Source of the DNA: Ectocarpus siliculosus
Taxonomy: Eukaryota; Sar; Phaeophyceae; Ectocarpales; Ectocarpaceae
Direction of reading: 5' to 3'
NCBI GenBank assembly: GCA_000310025.1
Contig: FN649730.1
Coordinates: 219,389 to 267,010 of the forward strand
Length of the DNA stretch: 47,622 bases
The number at the start of each line of letters is the position of its first letter. Position 1 is the first letter of the stretch. This document shows, in pieces, positions 1 through 9,386 of this stretch. A model generated the notes under the pieces. The model worked only from the letters and a program-made list of their open reading frames with translations, made no database searches and was not told the DNA's origin. A program made the position numbers and the translations under genes.

Positions 1-7
1 AAAAGGA

Positions 8-345
8 GGGGGGGGGGGGGGGGGGGGGGGGGGGTGTACTCATAGTCGTGCATGCCGTAGTCGTTAGGCCATTGACTTCGCATCCCCACAAAGTCGGGAC
101 GGAGCACGCCGGGTTCTCACCGGACTAGGCTCTCACAACACCAAGCGCGAAGCGCCGTGAGGTTTTCGTCAAGTCGCATGAAGGGTGCGCTGCATCCTGC
201 TAAGGGTGTTCGGCATCTTGTGCTTACTTCCTTGCGTACGGATGGCAGCTGCGTATGACGTAATTTATTTTCTGGCGCTTTCACTTCCAGAGACAGTTGT
301 AAGCACTGTGTAACTACCTCGAGGGTGCTTGACCATTTTAACACA
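8..345 (-). mobile_element. Interspersed repeat A, copy 1, with C tract at its 3' end
   Basis: A ~310-bp repeat that also occurs at 1400-1740 and 46871-47210, with a fragment at 28690-28815. Read on the minus strand it ends in a C run (a 27-base G run at 8-34 on the plus strand). The last ~50 bases before the run resemble the 3' end of the LINE copies next to it (shared core ATGCC-TAG-GGTTAG-CCATTGAC, plus strand). A minus-strand frame of ~75 codons is roughly kept between copies, but I recognise no domain. It may be a non-autonomous partner or another segment of the same LINE family. That it is a repeat is certain; its class is not. Confidence 0.6.
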
Positions 346-360
346 ACGTGGTGCGATTAT

Positions 361-1398
361 CCCCGGGAGAGGGGGGGCGTACTCTTATGTTTTGCATGCC
401 TTAGCGGTTAGACCATTGACCACGCGTCCTCGAGAGGACGGAGCGTTGTTCCCACAGGACCGATCACCGATGGCCAATCGTTCCTTCCTACTTTGCCAAA
501 GGTGGCTCAAAAATGTCTTCCCTAGTTTGCCTATCCTAACGATATCCCCTCCCGCCTTTTCAAACCACTTCCTACTCCCCAGTACAGCTACCGTCGTCTC
601 CTCTCTATTCCATGCCTCAAACATCTCCCTGTACCTCCCTTCTATTTTCCCAGCTCAGTCATGTACACTTCCCTCTCCTCTTCGTGTTACGGACATTCCG
701 CGACTACATGAACACGGTCTTCGCATTCGAAGCCGCAGTCACATTTGAACTTGTCGTCTTCGTCGTCTACCGTCCTATGTCTTCGTCGACGTTCTCGAAG
801 GTCTATGTCCCCGGTCCTGGATATGACCTTAAGCTCTGTCCCTGCATCCATTGGTCCATGTAGGTCATCCTTGAATCCTACTCCTTCTTGCAACATTCCG
901 TACACTTCTAGACCCTCCTTATCCTCGGTTTATTCCCTTAGATTCTGTTCTTCTCTCGACACAAGCAACAAATATCTTCTCCTTGAACCCCTGTAGACCC
1001 TCCGTTTCAAGCGTTTCATCTTCGTCGATGTCCAACCCCTTCCATACGTCCTCTACAACCTTGACCCATTCCATGGGTTGTCTACCCCTCTTTTTGTTTG
1101 CCCACTTCGCCTCCCATGCTATTATCGGCAACCTCTCCTCTCCCATCCCGCACATGCGATACCTCCATGTCAGCTTCCTTATGTCTCTTCCCGACCGTAG
1201 GGATTGGATTCCCAATTCTGCCCTGACGGCTGCATTACTTGTGCGCTTGGAGCATCCTAGGATGATTTTCGCTGCTTTCATCTGCGCCGCCTCGAGTTCT
1301 TTCACTCCCTTTTTACTTCCTTCCCATACTTCTCTGGCGTACTCTAGCGGCGGTACGATTACGCTCTTTAAAACCGCCAATTTGATGCGTGTATCGAG
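361..1398 (-). mobile_element. LINE (non-LTR retrotransposon) 3' fragment, copy 1
   Basis: Minus-strand element whose 3' end abuts a G-rich plus-strand tract at 361-376, meaning a C tail on the element's own strand. It is 5'-truncated at about 1396, where repeat A copy 2 begins. Copy 3 at 45757-46868 is about 90% identical by eye and runs ~70 bp further 5', so the truncation points differ. Only the region downstream of the reverse transcriptase core is present, as is common for 5'-truncated LINE insertions. Confidence 0.8.
385..1380 (-). pseudogene. Reverse transcriptase C-terminal region of LINE, frameshifted
   Basis: Three minus-strand frames together give the region after the RT catalytic core. 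At 919-1380 are the motif LKSVIVPPLEYAREVWEGS, then LEAAQMKAAKIILGCSKRT, ELGIQSLRSGRD and KLTWRYRMCGMGEE, typical of the tail of LINE reverse transcriptases. At 687-905 is a Cys/His cluster, CDCGFECEDRVHVVAECP, resembling the terminal zinc-knuckle-like motif of such proteins. At 385-624 is a final Trp/Lys-rich stretch. The frame changes twice, and RT catalytic motifs, endonuclease and ORF1 are absent, so this copy cannot encode an active protein. Confidence 0.8.
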
Positions 1399-1399
1399 G

Positions 1400-1740
1400 T
1401 GCCGGGGGGGGGAGGGGTGTACTCATAGTCGTGCATGCCGTAGTCGTTAGACCATTGACCTCGCATCCCTACAAAGCCGGGACGGAGCACGCCGGGTTCT
1501 CACCGGACCAGGGTCTCACATCACCAAGCGCGAAGCGCCGTGAGGTATTCGTCAAGTCGCATGAAGGGTGCGCTGCATCCTGCTAGGGGTGTTCGGCATC
1601 TTGTGCTTACTTCCTTGCGTACGGATGGCAGCTGCGTATGACTTAATTTATTTTCTGGCGCTTTCAAACCAGAGACAGTTGTAAGCACTGTGTAACTGCG
1701 TCGAGGATGCTTGACCATTTAACACAACGTGGTGCGATCA
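1400..1740 (-). mobile_element. Interspersed repeat A, copy 2
   Basis: Close match to copy 1 (8-345), again preceded on the plus strand by G-rich sequence (1403-1415). It lies against the truncated 5' end of LINE copy 1. The homology to the right-hand mosaic continues beyond it (1740-1860, compare 47210-47335), including an A-rich stretch at 1816-1845. Confidence 0.6.
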
Positions 1741-1872
1741 TCCCCCTTGCGCGGAGTGACGGTTCTCGACCCCGCACAACATGATCTACTCGACCACCGT
1801 TCATGGTTACCGCAAAAAAAAAACAGAGGTACAAAAAACAACGGTAACCTGGTTGCCGAGTTAACGAAGTGA

Positions 1873-2022
1873 AATGGCTTTTTTTACAACGTCGTTGCCA
1901 AGTGACGAAAACCCAATCCCGATGGCAAACACTGGGGGGGGTGGCTTGTTTTACAACGTCGTTGCCAAGCGACGAAAACCCATCCCGGATGGCAAACACC
2001 GGGGGGGCAATGGTGCCGGGGG
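1873..2022. repeat. Tandem ~65-bp units ending in G runs
   Basis: Two units, about 1875-1942 and 1943-2007. Each begins GGCTT-TTTTACAACGTCGTTGCC, carries GACGAAAACCCA and a GATGGCAAACAC core, and closes with 7-8 G. Three copies of the same unit occur at 47349-47560. The G run inside each unit suggests a repeated poly(C)-ended cassette when read on the minus strand. Confidence 0.75.
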
Positions 2023-2310
2023 GGGGTTAATATTCTGTTTTGTTTGCCTCAGAGGTTAGACCATTGACCACACGCCCTCGAGAGGACAGAGCATTGTTCC
2101 CACAGAACCGATCACCGATGGCCAATCGTTCCTTCCTACTTTGCCAAAGGTGTCTCAACAATGTTTACCCTAGTCTATATAGGAGTATATCCTATCGATA
2201 TCACTTCCCGCCTATTCAACCCACTTCCTATGCCCCAGTACAGCTACCGTCGTCTCCTGGCTAGTCCATGCCTCAAACTTCTCCCTATACCTGCCTTCTA
2301 CTTTTCCCGA
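2023..2310 (-). mobile_element. LINE 3' fragment, copy 2
   Basis: A short, more diverged copy of the LINE 3' end. It matches 395-660 and 45785-46050, including the block GATCACCGATGGCCAATCGT and a minus-strand peptide related to GKVEGRYREKFEAW. It starts right after a G run at 2019-2026 and stops matching near 2310, so it is a severely 5'-truncated insertion. Confidence 0.7.
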
Positions 2311-3484
2311 CGCGAAGGGGGATACCGGGGAGGACAGCAGTAAGCGGGGTGTGCTGTGTTGAACATATGCATACGTTTTTTGTTTTGTGTGGGTGAGGAA
2401 GAGACCAAGGGTAAGCACACGACGGGGGCGGGGCGTGAGGGAGAAAACCGCTCCACGACTCGTCAGTTTGCGTAGCCGTAGCAATCCTACAGTAGTTCCC
2501 CACAGGTCTCTCTGATGTTCTCGACGTTTTTTCCCCTTCTTTCTTGTCGTAACGAATCTTCGCTCCCTTGCATGTCCCCCGTGTCCTCTTGAATGGTATG
2601 TGTGCTGATAATTGTTATGTTTCTGCCGACAGCTGCTTGTTACTGATGTTGCTGCCTTTGCTGTTGTTGTTGTTGATGTCGTAGTTGTTACTGCTGTTGC
2701 TGCTGTCGTTGTTTATGCAGTAGTCTAGGTGTTGGCACCGTAGACGCCGTCGGCATTGCTTCGAAACGAAAATCTGTTCGTGTGTGTTTCTCACTCGATT
2801 TGTGCCCCTAACTGTTCGAAGAGGGAACCAAGCGTGCATTTCGAGCTTCGGGTGTTCCTGAGACACAATTTGCTACACCTGCTGTACCGTGCGTGTTTTT
2901 TTTTTTATGTTAGCGTCGGCCGCACTAACCGGCTGACGAAAAAACGTCAGTCTCTAGTGTTGTCTGTTTTATTGCCGTGTCTTTTTCCTTGGAACACCCT
3001 CGGCGTGCTTCGAACCCGATCGAACAATGAGGGGCTACGCCACCCACACGACGAGCTCGAACCCAACACTATTCGTTGTTTTGGTGTACTCCTTTGCCTC
3101 TACCACTGTTGTTCTTGTAACGTTGGTCACCCCATCATGCATGCATAGATACAGGTGTCCGTTCGAGGTGGACCAAGCGCTCGTGCTTCGCGTCAAGAGC
3201 GTAGTGCCCTTGTCACGCAGCAGGCGGGGGCGGTCGACAAAGTAGCCACGTCGGTATCGGGGTTTCTAGAGAGGAGGGACGACCGTGTCGGCCAGGGGCG
3301 CGTGGTCCCGGTGGAGTTCGACGGGAGAGTGGAAGGGAAGGGTGGCAGCTTGGAGCTGTTCGAGGTACGCTTCGACCCTACAGCGGTAGCCTGCCGAGCG
3401 CGTGGATCTTGGAGGGAGGGGCTGACAATCCATGTGATGATGCTTGGATGTTTGTTGTGGTCGTTGTTGTTGATATCGCTTTGG

Positions 3485-3543
<59 letters not shown>

Positions 3544-4090
3544 GATGTTGTACTTCGGTGTTGTTGTTGTTGTTGCTGTCGTCGATGTTGTGATTCGTTG
3601 TCGGCTGGCAAGCTATCAACTGCGTTTGTGTTTTTTGGCCGCCTGCTGCCATCAGTAGTGTAGCTTGTGCGGTGGTCTGAAGGCAGGCGTGATTGTACAC
3701 TCGTTGCAAGACATGTAGTTCTATGTAGCACGACATGACACGACGGCAGACAAGAGGGAGTGAAGATGAGATGCCACAAGCAAGTCGACGACCCCCCAAG
3801 ACATGTTTTTTCAGGGACGAAACCTTTAATGATCGAAGGCAACCATCTACGGCAGGAGGGTTTGGTAAGGGAGGAAGCCTTCTGTGTGACCAACCAAGGA
3901 TTGGAGCTATACTGTAATACCTTCTACCGGCCAGAAATGCTGTGAGCGCTGGTTAAACAGTCATAAAAAGAATAATATCAGCTGGGACACAAGCATGATG
4001 TTCCTCCCTGGCCTCCTTTTCGTCACCAAACGGGTACCACCTTGAGGACGAAGAGCTTGTGGCATTGCTTCGGGTCCTGGCCAACGATTC
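2311..4090. other. No recognisable gene; low-complexity region
   Basis: I find no coding domain on either strand. The stretch contains T/G-rich trinucleotide runs near 2640-2720 and a long perfect (GTT)n microsatellite at 3481-3545. The open frames here are repeat translations such as poly-Gln, poly-Val and poly-Leu. Confidence 0.6.
3481..3545. repeat. (GTT)n microsatellite
   Basis: About 21 near-perfect GTT/TTG triplets, flanked by imperfect GTT-rich sequence to about 3600. Confidence 0.95.
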
Positions 4091-4404
4091 CTCCCCGTCA
4101 AGGTATGCCCGCCTGCCGGTTGATTTATGCACCACGGGTATTTATTGCGTGCAAAACGGGTAAATTATGCTCCATGCCGGTAGATTCCACGTTTTTTTGG
4201 TTGTGCGTACCGCCCATGTGTGTGTGTGCGCGCGTCGAACGAGTTCGTCGCCATTCTGTATCTGGAATGAACGGTGTTGTGTTCGGAAGGGGTCCCGCGA
4301 TGGTGCGGTACGGTATGGCGGAGAGAGAATATCCAACCACACCGGTGCCATCGCAATATTGCCGGTTTGGGGATGGGGAACACATGTGCTGAGCAGAGAT
4401 AAAC

Positions 4405-4605
4405 ATTGGGCCGTAACAGACCACAGAGTCCCCAAAAGTACCTCGAATTCCCGATGCTACTCCCGTAAGCCCCGTTGTTTGCAACTAAGAGTGGTAAGCC
4501 GTACGCACCAATCTTATTGCCTTTTTACCGAGGGGACTTGTTCGAGAACGCTGCGGACAGGAAGGAAAGTATATTCTTTGAAATTTCGGTGGGTGTGCAT
4601 GATTC
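4405..4605. repeat. Dispersed repeat X, copy 1
   Basis: Aligns with 12465-12655 in the same orientation. Shared blocks include AACAGACCACA, TCCCCAAAAGTACCTC, GAGAACGCT-GGACAGGAAG and ATATTCTTTGAAATT. Identity is roughly 75-80% by eye with small indels. No coding sequence is conserved between the copies. Confidence 0.6.
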
Positions 4606-5235
4606 CACCTGGACTCAATCAGCAGCAGAGACCCAGTCCTCGCGGGCCTCACACTTCTTGTTTATTGGTATACGAGAGGGGGTGTCGACATGGAGTCGAT
4701 TGAACGCCATCCGATGCTTATGGGCATCGTTTGCACGTTCTTGCAATGGTGTTCGCAGAGAGAGGTCCTCTGAGAGCGGATGAACTACAGCAGTATTGTA
4801 GTACGTGCAGTAGTCAGTTGGGCGAGGGCGTTTGGCTTTGAACCACTGTGGACTTCACTACACACACAAGTATGCATAATGCATGCACGTAATTCTCGTC
4901 TGGCTCTCCCCTTCCCACCATCGCACGCACGGCCGACGCGCACAGTCCAAGCGTCGACAAAAAGGGTGAGAACGACACGTTCTTTTGGTCATTCACGCAA
5001 GACGGTGCCTTTCTTTTTCAAGACCAACCGCCGTTGGACCACCGGGGATAAAAATTGGCCGCTCATCGGAGACTTAGACTACCTACATAGTGTACGGACG
5101 GTGTGCTACACGCGGAGGCACCAACTACAACAGCAACTGCTGTTACGTGAGTGCACCAACAGTAAGTGCAGCAAGGATTTGAGTGTGACTCGATGGGTAG
5201 ACTACACAACTGTAACAGGCAGTGCTGCAGCCGTT
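4600..5235. repeat. Dispersed repeat Y, copy 1
   Basis: Aligns with 31425-31970 in the same orientation. Shared blocks include CCTCTGAGAGCGGATGAACT, GGCTCTCCCCTTCCCACCAT, GTCGACAAAAAGGGTGAG and CACGCAAGACGGTGC. This copy carries ~150 bp (about 5045-5210) absent from the other. No protein frame is conserved, so it looks like a non-coding or very decayed mobile element. Confidence 0.65.
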
Positions 5236-5769
5236 TCGTTTCGTTACGAAAATAAGACTCAACATTTTATTTTACGAAAAATAAGAAAAATATCATTAAA
5301 AAATCTCGGCCACAACATATGATAGGAAACGTCCCAATAAGAAACATGATCGTGCGATATCCCCAATGCATAAAAAAAGGGTTGCTGGGGGAGCGTGGAT
5401 CAAGCCGCGGTCATTTGGGCGTGGGTGCTGCTAGAGGTCGACCAGGAGGAGGGAGTCAGGAAGTCCCGGAGGGCGACACACTCCAATGTTCGCCACACCG
5501 AGCTTTGTGGTTAATGCTGCATGGATGTTTGGTGCGTTGTTGTGTTCGTAGCCAGAAAAAAGAAAGTATACCAAAATCAGGAGGCTGCGACAGTCCAAAG
5601 GAATGAGAAATGCCTTTTAAGAAAAAATGGATGACTTCGGCTGGTCCTTCGACCCAACATAAGGGATTGAGGCTCGATCCGATTTTGACGTTTCTTATCT
5701 CCGGGCCCGTACTGTAGTAGTGGCGCGTGCAGTTTCCTGTTCGCGGACACTCGGGACTACATGCACGCA

Positions 5770-6180
5770 TAATTTCTATCGACATCAGAACCATATTGCA
5801 TAATGAACCCCATGGCTTTACTCTCCTTGGTCCATAGGAAATCATCTCCAACCCCATCGTCTTCCCAACGAGCATACGCGCACCACACACATTCAGTCGT
5901 GACAGACAGTTCCGTTGCATAGATCACACACACCTAATGATGCCTTGCAATCTGTCGCAGAAGAATATTGTAGCGACCTTCCACCCGCGGTCTGATCCAT
6001 AACATGGTACAATTAAAAGGCCCGTATGTTGAGCTACTAAGCCTCTCTCTTCAGCTTTTCATAGCAGGCTGATGCCATCACGCGTTACGCATACGGCAGA
6101 GGCCGGCCAGGTCGGCCACGAGACTCCGGCGATTGGTCGGTTGAACCTTGCCTGCCGAAGTTTCGCCCTGTCCTGATCAT
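5770..6180 (-). pseudogene. 3' relic of an FNIP-repeat gene
   Basis: Homologous to 43825-44150, the 3' end and downstream flank of the FNIP-repeat gene at 44028-44986. Shared DNA includes ATCGACATCAG, TCCTTGGTCCATAGG, GCATAGATCACACACACCTA and AGGCTGATGCCATCACGCGT. On the minus strand the peptide FNRPIAGVSWPTWPASAVC followed by VTRDGISLL and a stop at 6059 matches the last FNIP unit of the intact relative. Everything 5' of that unit is missing, and a TPR exon array begins about 165 bp further upstream. It is a truncated copy. Confidence 0.7.
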
Positions 6181-6344
6181 GGCGTTGGCAGTGACCAATA
6201 TACGGCTGGCAGCTTCTTCCATCTTGTTTCACACCTGCCACATGGAACAAACAATTTTCACGTATGCATAAGAGCCAGGCCTTCGCGCATATCATTGCGT
6301 CGTGCATGAAGGTGGCCTACCAGACGACCCAGGTGTGCACGAAC

Positions 6345-6467
6345 CTTTCTTCGCACAATGTCCAGGCTGTTCTGAGTGCTGACCGTGTCTGGGTGGTTTT
6401 CCCCCAGCTTCTTCATACGGATTGAGAGGGCCCTCTCCAATAGTGGAACTGCGTCCGTGTACTGCTC
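6345..6467 (-). CDS. Terminal TPR exon, minus array
   Basis: Acceptor CCACAG before GAG at 6467. Forty-one codons rather than 42, containing IRMKKLGENHPDTVSTQNS. It ends at AAG with a GTTCGTG donor, the same exon length and donor hexamer as the last TPR exon of the plus array (41900-42022). If the donor is not used, the frame stays open to a TGA at 6258. Confidence 0.65.
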
Positions 6468-8809
6468 CTGTGGACGATTGAGAGCAGGGTTGCGCAAAAC
6501 TTAATCCAGTAGGCAAACCGCATCCATGTGCGAAGACTTGGGGGTGAAAGCACCGATTCGTTCACCAGGTACTACACGCAAGCAGTCGGTTGGAAGCGCG
6601 CGGTCCAGCCAAGTAGCAAACAAATCACATCGACACATGCGGAATGGCGTCGTCGAAAACCTACTTCCAAGTAACCGCTAACGGTGAACGTTTTACATTT
6701 CCTACCTTCTTGTCCAACAACAACGCCCGATCGTTGAGCGACCGGGCCACATCGGGGTGGTCCGGATCCAGGGTCTTGTCTCGAATGGCTTCTGATCGCT
6801 CGTAAAGTTGTTCTGCCTCAGCGTACTTGCCCTGTGCATCAGTAAAGTGGGATAGTGTGCGGCAGTGCACCAAAAACGAGAACAATATTTCGCTCGACAA
6901 TGTGGACCCTACCAATGTCAATTTTGGGATAGTTGCTTGGGCTCTCACCTGATTCTTCAACAACCCAGTCCGGTTGTTTGCACGTGCCAAGATCGTGGTG
7001 GTCAAGGCCCAACGTTTTGTCTCCAACCTCAGAAACTCCAAGGTACAGAGGGTCCACCTCAGCATACTTTGAACAGCTTCATGCACGAATATTGGAGGCT
7101 AGTAAACCTGTCACTGCCGAATAATAAGCACTCACACCGCCCGTCCGTTGAGTCTTGTGGCCACGACTGGGTGCTCCGGACCCTGCACCTTTTCTGCATT
7201 TTTCAGTGGCCCGAGCACACTTGCCCGGAAACGTGATATATTTTGCGGAGAAACATATGCTCAACAATCCGCTCGGTTGTCGAGGGCCATGGCCACATGC
7301 GATGCTCAGGGCGCAGAACCCTGGCATATATCGTCTGACACCGTGCATAGAGTGGATCAGCCTCAGCATACCCTAGCATGCAGTCGTGACCAGCAGTGCG
7401 GAACATGTGGGATCTACAACTCTCGGTCCACCACCTTCCCTCATATGGCTTATGACCGCTGATGGAGTGGCTCGGTCTCAACATACTTGCCATGATATGG
7501 AGTGGACAGACAGCGCGGCAGAGTCGGATTTCAGCCCGAATGAGATCTAAAATTGCGGAGGAATTGTCTTCTTCTAGAGGCATCGTCACCTGGCTCAGCA
7601 ACAAACGCGCCAGATTGTTGAGCATTGTGGCCACATCAGGATGCTCCGGACCTAGCACCCTCTCTCGTATGGCTTGTGAACGTTCATAGAGTGACTCGGC
7701 CTTAGCGTAGTTCCCCTGGCATGCAGTCGTACACAGCGTGGCAGAGTTGTCTTCATTGCTCAATCAAATTGGGGTCTACTCCTGCGATAACATGTTTTTG
7801 TAACCACGCACGCTTGGTTGTTGAGCGCCTAGGCCATCGGGTATGGTCATGACCGCTCATAGAATACCTCGGTCTCAGCATCTCGCCATGGTTTGGAGTG
7901 GGCAGCGGGGCAGCGGGTCGGGTTTCAGGAAAAAGTGAGATACAAGACTACGGAGAAGCATCTAGAGTCGTCCCTTAACTCTCACCTGCCTTTCCAACAA
8001 CCCCGCCCGGCCGCTGAGCGTCGTGGCCACATCAGCATGCTCCGGACCTAGTACATTCTCTCGTATGGCCTGTGACCGGTCATAGAGTGGCTCGGCCTCA
8101 GCAAATTCGCCCTGAGATACAGTGGTTTGCGCGGCAGGGTCGAGTTCAAGTCCAAATCTACGGTTGCGAGGAACAATTCCCAACAACCCCGTCCGGTTGT
8201 TGAGCAAATTCATGCCAACCACAAGAACATTGTGCCATCTAGTTCACTCCCGCCTTTTCACAAAAACATTCTCAGAAACGCCCGACCGCCCTTGAGAACG
8301 GTACCGCATTTGGGTGATTAGGACCAAGAGCCTTCTCGAGTATTGCCTGGCACCGCTCATACAGACGTGCTGCCTCCACGTACTTGCCCTGCCATGCAGT
8401 TGAAACAGCATCAGTCAATGTGGCACCTACAATCTGCAACTGCGGAGTAACATTTCTCAACCACGCTCGCCCGTTTTTTTTCAAGCGCCGGGGCCTTTTT
8501 CCGGGTGCTCCAGGCTTGATTATGGCCGCTCATAGAGTAGCTCGGTTGTAGAGAGGGTCCGACGTCTCGTACTTGCCCTGTGAGCAAGCAATGGCATGTT
8601 GTGAGAGCGGTCCACAAATGAACAGTTCACTATTAAATCGATCGGGGCGCTGAGAAAAAAAGTGGAAATCCGACGGCCCTCACCTGACTTTCCAACAACC
8701 CCGCCCGGTCATTGAGCGTTGTGGCCACAATAGGATGCCTCGGACCTAGCACCGTCTCTCGTATGGCCTGCGACCGTTCGTACTGTGGCTCGGCCTCAGC
8801 GTACTTGCC
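6345..8809 (-). CDS. TPR-repeat gene (minus array), five intact exons; 5' end not found
   Basis: Five minus-strand exons (8684-8809, 7986-8111, 7590-7715, 6706-6831, 6345-6467) each encode one kinesin-light-chain-like TPR. The first four are exactly 126 nt (42 codons), begin after an AG acceptor with GGC or GGG (Gly) and end at a GT donor, so all introns are phase 0. TPRs form helix-turn-helix solenoids that bind proteins. Decayed TPR exons lie in the introns between the intact ones. No amino-terminal domain is visible upstream to 9600, unlike the related plus-strand gene at 33282. The set could be a real gene whose 5' part is unresolved, or a truncated, decaying duplicate. The exons are strongly supported; a functional product is not. 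Confidence 0.55.
6706..6831 (-). CDS. TPR exon, minus array
   Basis: 126 nt, acceptor CACAG, donor GTAGGA. Core motif IRDKTLDPDHPDVARSLND with canonical GKYAEAEQLYERS at the start. Intact frame. Confidence 0.8.
6949..7074 (-). pseudogene. Decayed TPR exon with frameshift
   Basis: The first half reads KYAEVDPLYLGV and DKTLGLDHHDLGT. The second half (NNRTGLLKNQ, then donor GTGAGA at the low-coordinate end) is in another frame. The acceptor and initial Gly codon are degraded. It lies in the intron between intact exons 7590-7715 and 6706-6831. Confidence 0.6.
7130..7232 (-). pseudogene. Decayed TPR exon remnant
   Basis: GKCARATE followed, after a frame change, by GPEHPVVATRLNGRA. Shorter than 126 nt, so it has internal deletions. 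Confidence 0.5.
7255..7375 (-). pseudogene. Decayed TPR exon remnant
   Basis: GYAEADPLYARCQTIYARVL then RPEH, after which the frame is lost (the expected HPDVA... appears shifted). The acceptor AG is out of phase with the TPR frame. Confidence 0.55.
7436..7491 (-). pseudogene. Decayed TPR exon, first half only
   Basis: GKYVETEPLHQRS followed by in-frame stops. The second half is not recognisable. Confidence 0.45.
7590..7715 (-). CDS. TPR exon, minus array
   Basis: 126 nt between acceptor CCAG and donor GTGACG. GNYAKAESLYERSQ, then IRERVLGPEHPDVATMLNN. Intact. Confidence 0.8.
7805..7887 (-). pseudogene. Decayed TPR exon remnant
   Basis: DNA similarity to the TPR exons (GCTGAGACCGAG, TATGAGCGGTCAT on the minus strand) with a deletion and frame loss. 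Best recognised by comparison with 8460-8577. Confidence 0.4.
7986..8111 (-). CDS. TPR exon, minus array
   Basis: 126 nt, acceptor CTCAG, donor GTGAGA. GEFAEAEPLYDRSQ, then IRENVLGPEHADVATTLSG. Intact. Confidence 0.8.
8150..8222 (-). pseudogene. TPR exon remnant, second half
   Basis: Peptide NLLNNRTGLL corresponds to the second helix of the module; the first half is gone. Confidence 0.4.
8263..8388 (-). pseudogene. Decayed TPR exon with frameshift
   Basis: Good acceptor (GGCAG) and first half (GKYVEAARLYERCQ, ILEKALGPNHPN), then the frame is lost and meets a stop. The expected donor is absent at the 126-nt position. Confidence 0.55.
8460..8577 (-). pseudogene. Decayed TPR exon with stop
   Basis: Acceptor CACAG followed by GKYETSDPLYNRATL and a stop codon. 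DNA similarity continues through the module (GAGCACCCGGAAAAAGG). Broken. Confidence 0.5.
8684..8809 (-). CDS. TPR exon, minus array, most 5' intact
   Basis: 126 nt, acceptor TCAG, donor GTGAGG. GKYAEAEPQYERSQ, then IRETVLGPRHPIVATTLND. The frame is intact but it has no in-frame ATG, so it is an internal exon. Confidence 0.75.
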
Positions 8810-8860
8810 CTGACATGCAGTCGCACACAGCGTGGCAGAGTTGTATCTATTGCTCAGCTA

Positions 8861-8988
8861 ACGCGGGATCAACGCTCGCTTGGTGGTTGGGCGCCTGGGA
8901 AACATACGGGTATTCCTGGCCCAGAACCTTAAACTTTCCTAGCATGCCTTGTGACCTCTCATGCAGTGGCTAGGTCGAAGCATAATTG
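8861..8988 (-). pseudogene. Decayed TPR exon, array edge
   Basis: NYAST-PLHERSQG and a later VLGQEYPYVSQAPNHQA-like stretch keep the TPR spacing with many substitutions. It is the outermost TPR trace; nothing TPR-like follows up to 9387. Confidence 0.4.
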
Positions 8989-9386
8989 ACATGTGTTGAG
9001 ATATACAGCAGTATCACTAAATGGTTATGTGTAGTTACGTGAGTACTGCTGCACGGTTGCTGCATGCAATGATCCATAGAGCGGAGTAAAATGTATACAG
9101 CTGTAGCAAGGAAGATTGGACAACTGTATATTGGTTGTTGTTGTGGTACGCCACAACTTTAGACTTAACTTGCTTCGTTTTGAGCTTGAACATGCACGCA
9201 ACTCTCACGGCATCATCAATTGCTGCAAGTGCTGCAGGGTTGTAGGCGTATGTCTCCTGTAGTACTGTGAACACTGCTGTTGTTGTACTGCTGTTGTATT
9301 GAAGGTGCTGCTGTAGACTGCGCTATATCGTATATATTACAGTTAAACAAGAGAGATGAACTTTTCGTGATACCACACCGTTTCAT

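Noticed and set aside
1875-2000. TTTTACAACGTCGT in the tandem units resembles the lacZ-alpha segment of cloning vectors
   Set aside because: The match stops after about 14-15 bases, the flanks differ, and the unit recurs with divergence at both window ends inside repeat mosaics. Vector contamination is unlikely.
3266-3893. Long poly-Gln, poly-Val or poly-Leu reading frames on both strands
   Set aside because: They are translations of the (GTT)n microsatellite in several frames, with no domain outside it.
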